Positions 63,091 through 64,000 of a DNA stretch of 64,000 nucleotides are shown here, one piece after another (the stretch's first letter is position 1; each line of letters opens with the position of its first letter). Source of the stretch: Niveispirillum cyanobacteriorum (GTDB lineage: Bacteria > Pseudomonadota > Alphaproteobacteria > Azospirillales > Azospirillaceae); contig NZ_CP025611.1 in NCBI RefSeq assembly GCF_002868735.1, positions 2,660,501 through 2,724,500 of the forward strand, read 5' to 3'. A program made the position numbers and the translations under genes. The notes below the pieces were generated by a model. That model did no database searches. It was not told the origin of the DNA and was given only the letters and a program-made list of their open reading frames with translations.

Positions 63091-63657
63091 TCAGAACAGG
63101 CCCAATTGCTGTGCCGGCAACGAAGCCCCCTCGATCCGCAGCAGGGTCAGCTTGGTATCCACCCCGCCGGGGGCGGAGAAGCCACCGGTCCCGCCCGCTG
63201 CCGCCATCACCCGGTGACAGGGCACGACGATGGGCCAGGGATTGCGTCCCAGTGACTGTCCCACCGCGCGGGGCACGATGGAGGGCGGCATGTCGGTCAG
63301 CACATCTGGCGGCAGCCGCTTGGCCACTTGCCCATAGGTCAGGGTCTGTCCCGGCGGGATGGCGCGGGCAATGGCATAGACGGCGCGGTCGAAGGGACCG
63401 GTCGCCGCCATTTCCAGGCGGATTTCTGCCAAATCCAGCTTCTGCCCCGACAGCAGGGCGCGGATGCCAGCGATGGCGGATGCGGCTTCTGCATCCGGTT
63501 CACCCGACAGTGCCCCCGGTACCGCCCGGCGCATCTTGTCCGCCAGATCACCACCTTCCACCGCCGGCAGGCGCACGGCCAGCAGCCCACCCGGTCCCCA
63601 GGCGATGGCGCAGGTGCCGATGGGCGTGTCGAACAGGTGGAAATATCGCTCGCTCAT
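63091..63657 (-). CDS. Methylated-DNA--protein-cysteine methyltransferase, second copy
   Basis: This 188-residue protein repairs O6-alkylguanine. It contains LTYGQVAKRL, the VGQSLGRNPWPIVVPCHRVMA active-site stretch with the nucleophilic cysteine, and GGFSAPGGVDTKLTLL. It differs considerably from the copy at 13430 and is not a recent duplicate. ATG 63657 gives the family length. Confidence 0.9.
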   Translation of the reverse strand: MSERYFHLFDTPIGTCAIAWGPGGLLAVRLPAVEGGDLADKMRRAVPGALSGEPDAEAASAIAGIRALLSGQKLDLAEIRLEMAATGPFDRAVYAIARAIPPGQTLTYGQVAKRLPPDVLTDMPPSIVPRAVGQSLGRNPWPIVVPCHRVMAAAGGTGGFSAPGGVDTKLTLLRIEGASLPAQQLGLF

Positions 63658-63821
63658 GCGGGGCAGCATAACCGTCCGGTCAGATGCCGTCACGGGCCCT
63701 TGCGGGCTTGGGTCCTGCTTCCCACATCAGATACGATCCTCCCGGATCGCACATGACGTGGATCATCGCATTCATCGGGCCCAGCGGGGACGATGGGGCA
63801 AAATCGGGGAGTTAGTGGGTT

Positions 63822-64000
63822 ATGGATTTCAAGAACTATACCGAACGCGCCCAGGGTTTCATCCAGGCGGCGCAAGGGGCGGCGGCGCGGGCTGGACATC
63901 AGCAGCTGACGCCTGAACATCTGTTGAAGGCGTTGCTGGAAGACCAGGAGGGCATGGCTGCCAACCTGATCACCAGTGCCGGCGGCAATGCCCGCGCGGC
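63822..64000 (+). CDS. clpB: ATP-dependent chaperone ClpB, N-terminal part (cut by window end)
   Basis: The first 59 codons read MDFKNYTERAQGFIQAAQGA, then RAGHQQLTPEHLLKALLED, which is the start of the ClpB N-domain. ClpB works with DnaK to rescue aggregated proteins. The frame is open at the right edge of the window, so the rest lies outside. In many Alphaproteobacteria clpB sits beside prmC and DUF4167; here it is about 36 kb away. Confidence 0.88.
   Translation, partial: MDFKNYTERAQGFIQAAQGAAARAGHQQLTPEHLLKALLEDQEGMAANLITSAGGNARA

Noticed and set aside
63690-63920. Minus-strand frame overlapping the start of clpB
   Set aside because: It is Arg/Pro-rich without a domain and is the antisense shadow of clpB and its promoter region.
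1-64000. tRNA or rRNA genes
   Set aside because: I looked for cloverleaf-type arms and rRNA landmarks on both strands and found none convincing. A tRNAscan-SE run would be decisive; no hit is expected.

Overview
The window is about 64 kb of GC-rich (roughly two-thirds G+C by eye) chromosomal DNA from an alphaproteobacterium, most likely a member of the Rhodospirillales/Azospirillaceae (inference). The case rests on several lineage markers: ChvI/ChvG and RegB/RegA two-component pairs, a DUF1150 gene beside a small heat-shock gene, the fxsA | Tim44-like | mltA block, a hisZ-purA pair, class I lysyl-tRNA synthetase, a Suv3-type helicase, and a DUF4167 gene. It is core chromosome: I see no prophage, integrase, transposase, rRNA, tRNA or CRISPR array.

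Layout. 0.25-5.6 kb: envelope/acid-stress ChvI-ChvG, an orphan ABC ATPase, and redox-sensing RegB-RegA. 5.8-9.1 kb: a short RTX-type protein, heptose-activating HldE, DUF1150, and Hsp20 behind a sigma-32-like promoter. 9.5-16.1 kb: a K+/H+ antiporter, a Tat-exported DUF885 hydrolase, an alkyltransferase, DUF1801 and a lysine 2,3-aminomutase. 16.2-19.9 kb: the nadA-nadB-nadC de novo NAD operon with two operator-like dyads. 20.0-30.6 kb: an HTH protein with an in-frame repeat insertion, a secreted protein, Suv3-like helicase, PrmC, VOC, DUF4167, a fatty-acid-hydroxylase/sterol-desaturase protein and LysRS. 31-37.6 kb: an Lrp regulator divergent from two small genes, RibA, a CDP-alcohol phosphatidyltransferase, MeaB and a PilZ-like protein. 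37.6-45.3 kb: an Atm1-like ABC exporter, Upp, FxsA, Tim44-like protein, MltA, YceI and a chemoreceptor. 45.8-56.6 kb, almost all on the minus strand: pheT, a cupin, a YtfJ-like protein, pheS, an orphan antitoxin, rplT, rpmI, purA, hisZ, a membrane protein and dapE. 56.8-64 kb: gamma-glutamyltransferase, an alpha/beta hydrolase, an LpxR-like protein, accA, a MOSC protein, a second alkyltransferase and the 5' end of clpB.

The most unusual signal is not a gene. A family of about 100-bp intergenic repeats occurs eight times in long form and twice truncated. Each long copy is a string of up to four hairpins joined by nearly invariant linkers (CCCTCA-NN-CGCCGG, TTGGCT, and a four-base RGTC loop). 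The stem sequences differ from copy to copy yet remain self-complementary. The last stem is different in each copy that has it, 6-17 bp long, and perfectly paired in six of seven. Copies abut stop codons, sit inside the chvI-chvG and nadA-nadB gene pairs, and supply the stop codons of fxsA and ribA. A second, separate inverted-repeat family (arms starting CGTCATCCCGGCG) occurs four times; one copy of exactly 44 codons lies in frame inside the HTH gene, and another sits between lysS and its terminator.

Genes that act together include nadABC (quinolinate to NAD), pheST with rpmI-rplT (translation), the ribA and phosphatidyltransferase overlap, and RegBA and ChvIG as signalling pairs. Two arrangements that are usually continuous in relatives are broken here: pheS-pheT is interrupted by two genes, and clpB lies about 36 kb from prmC/DUF4167.
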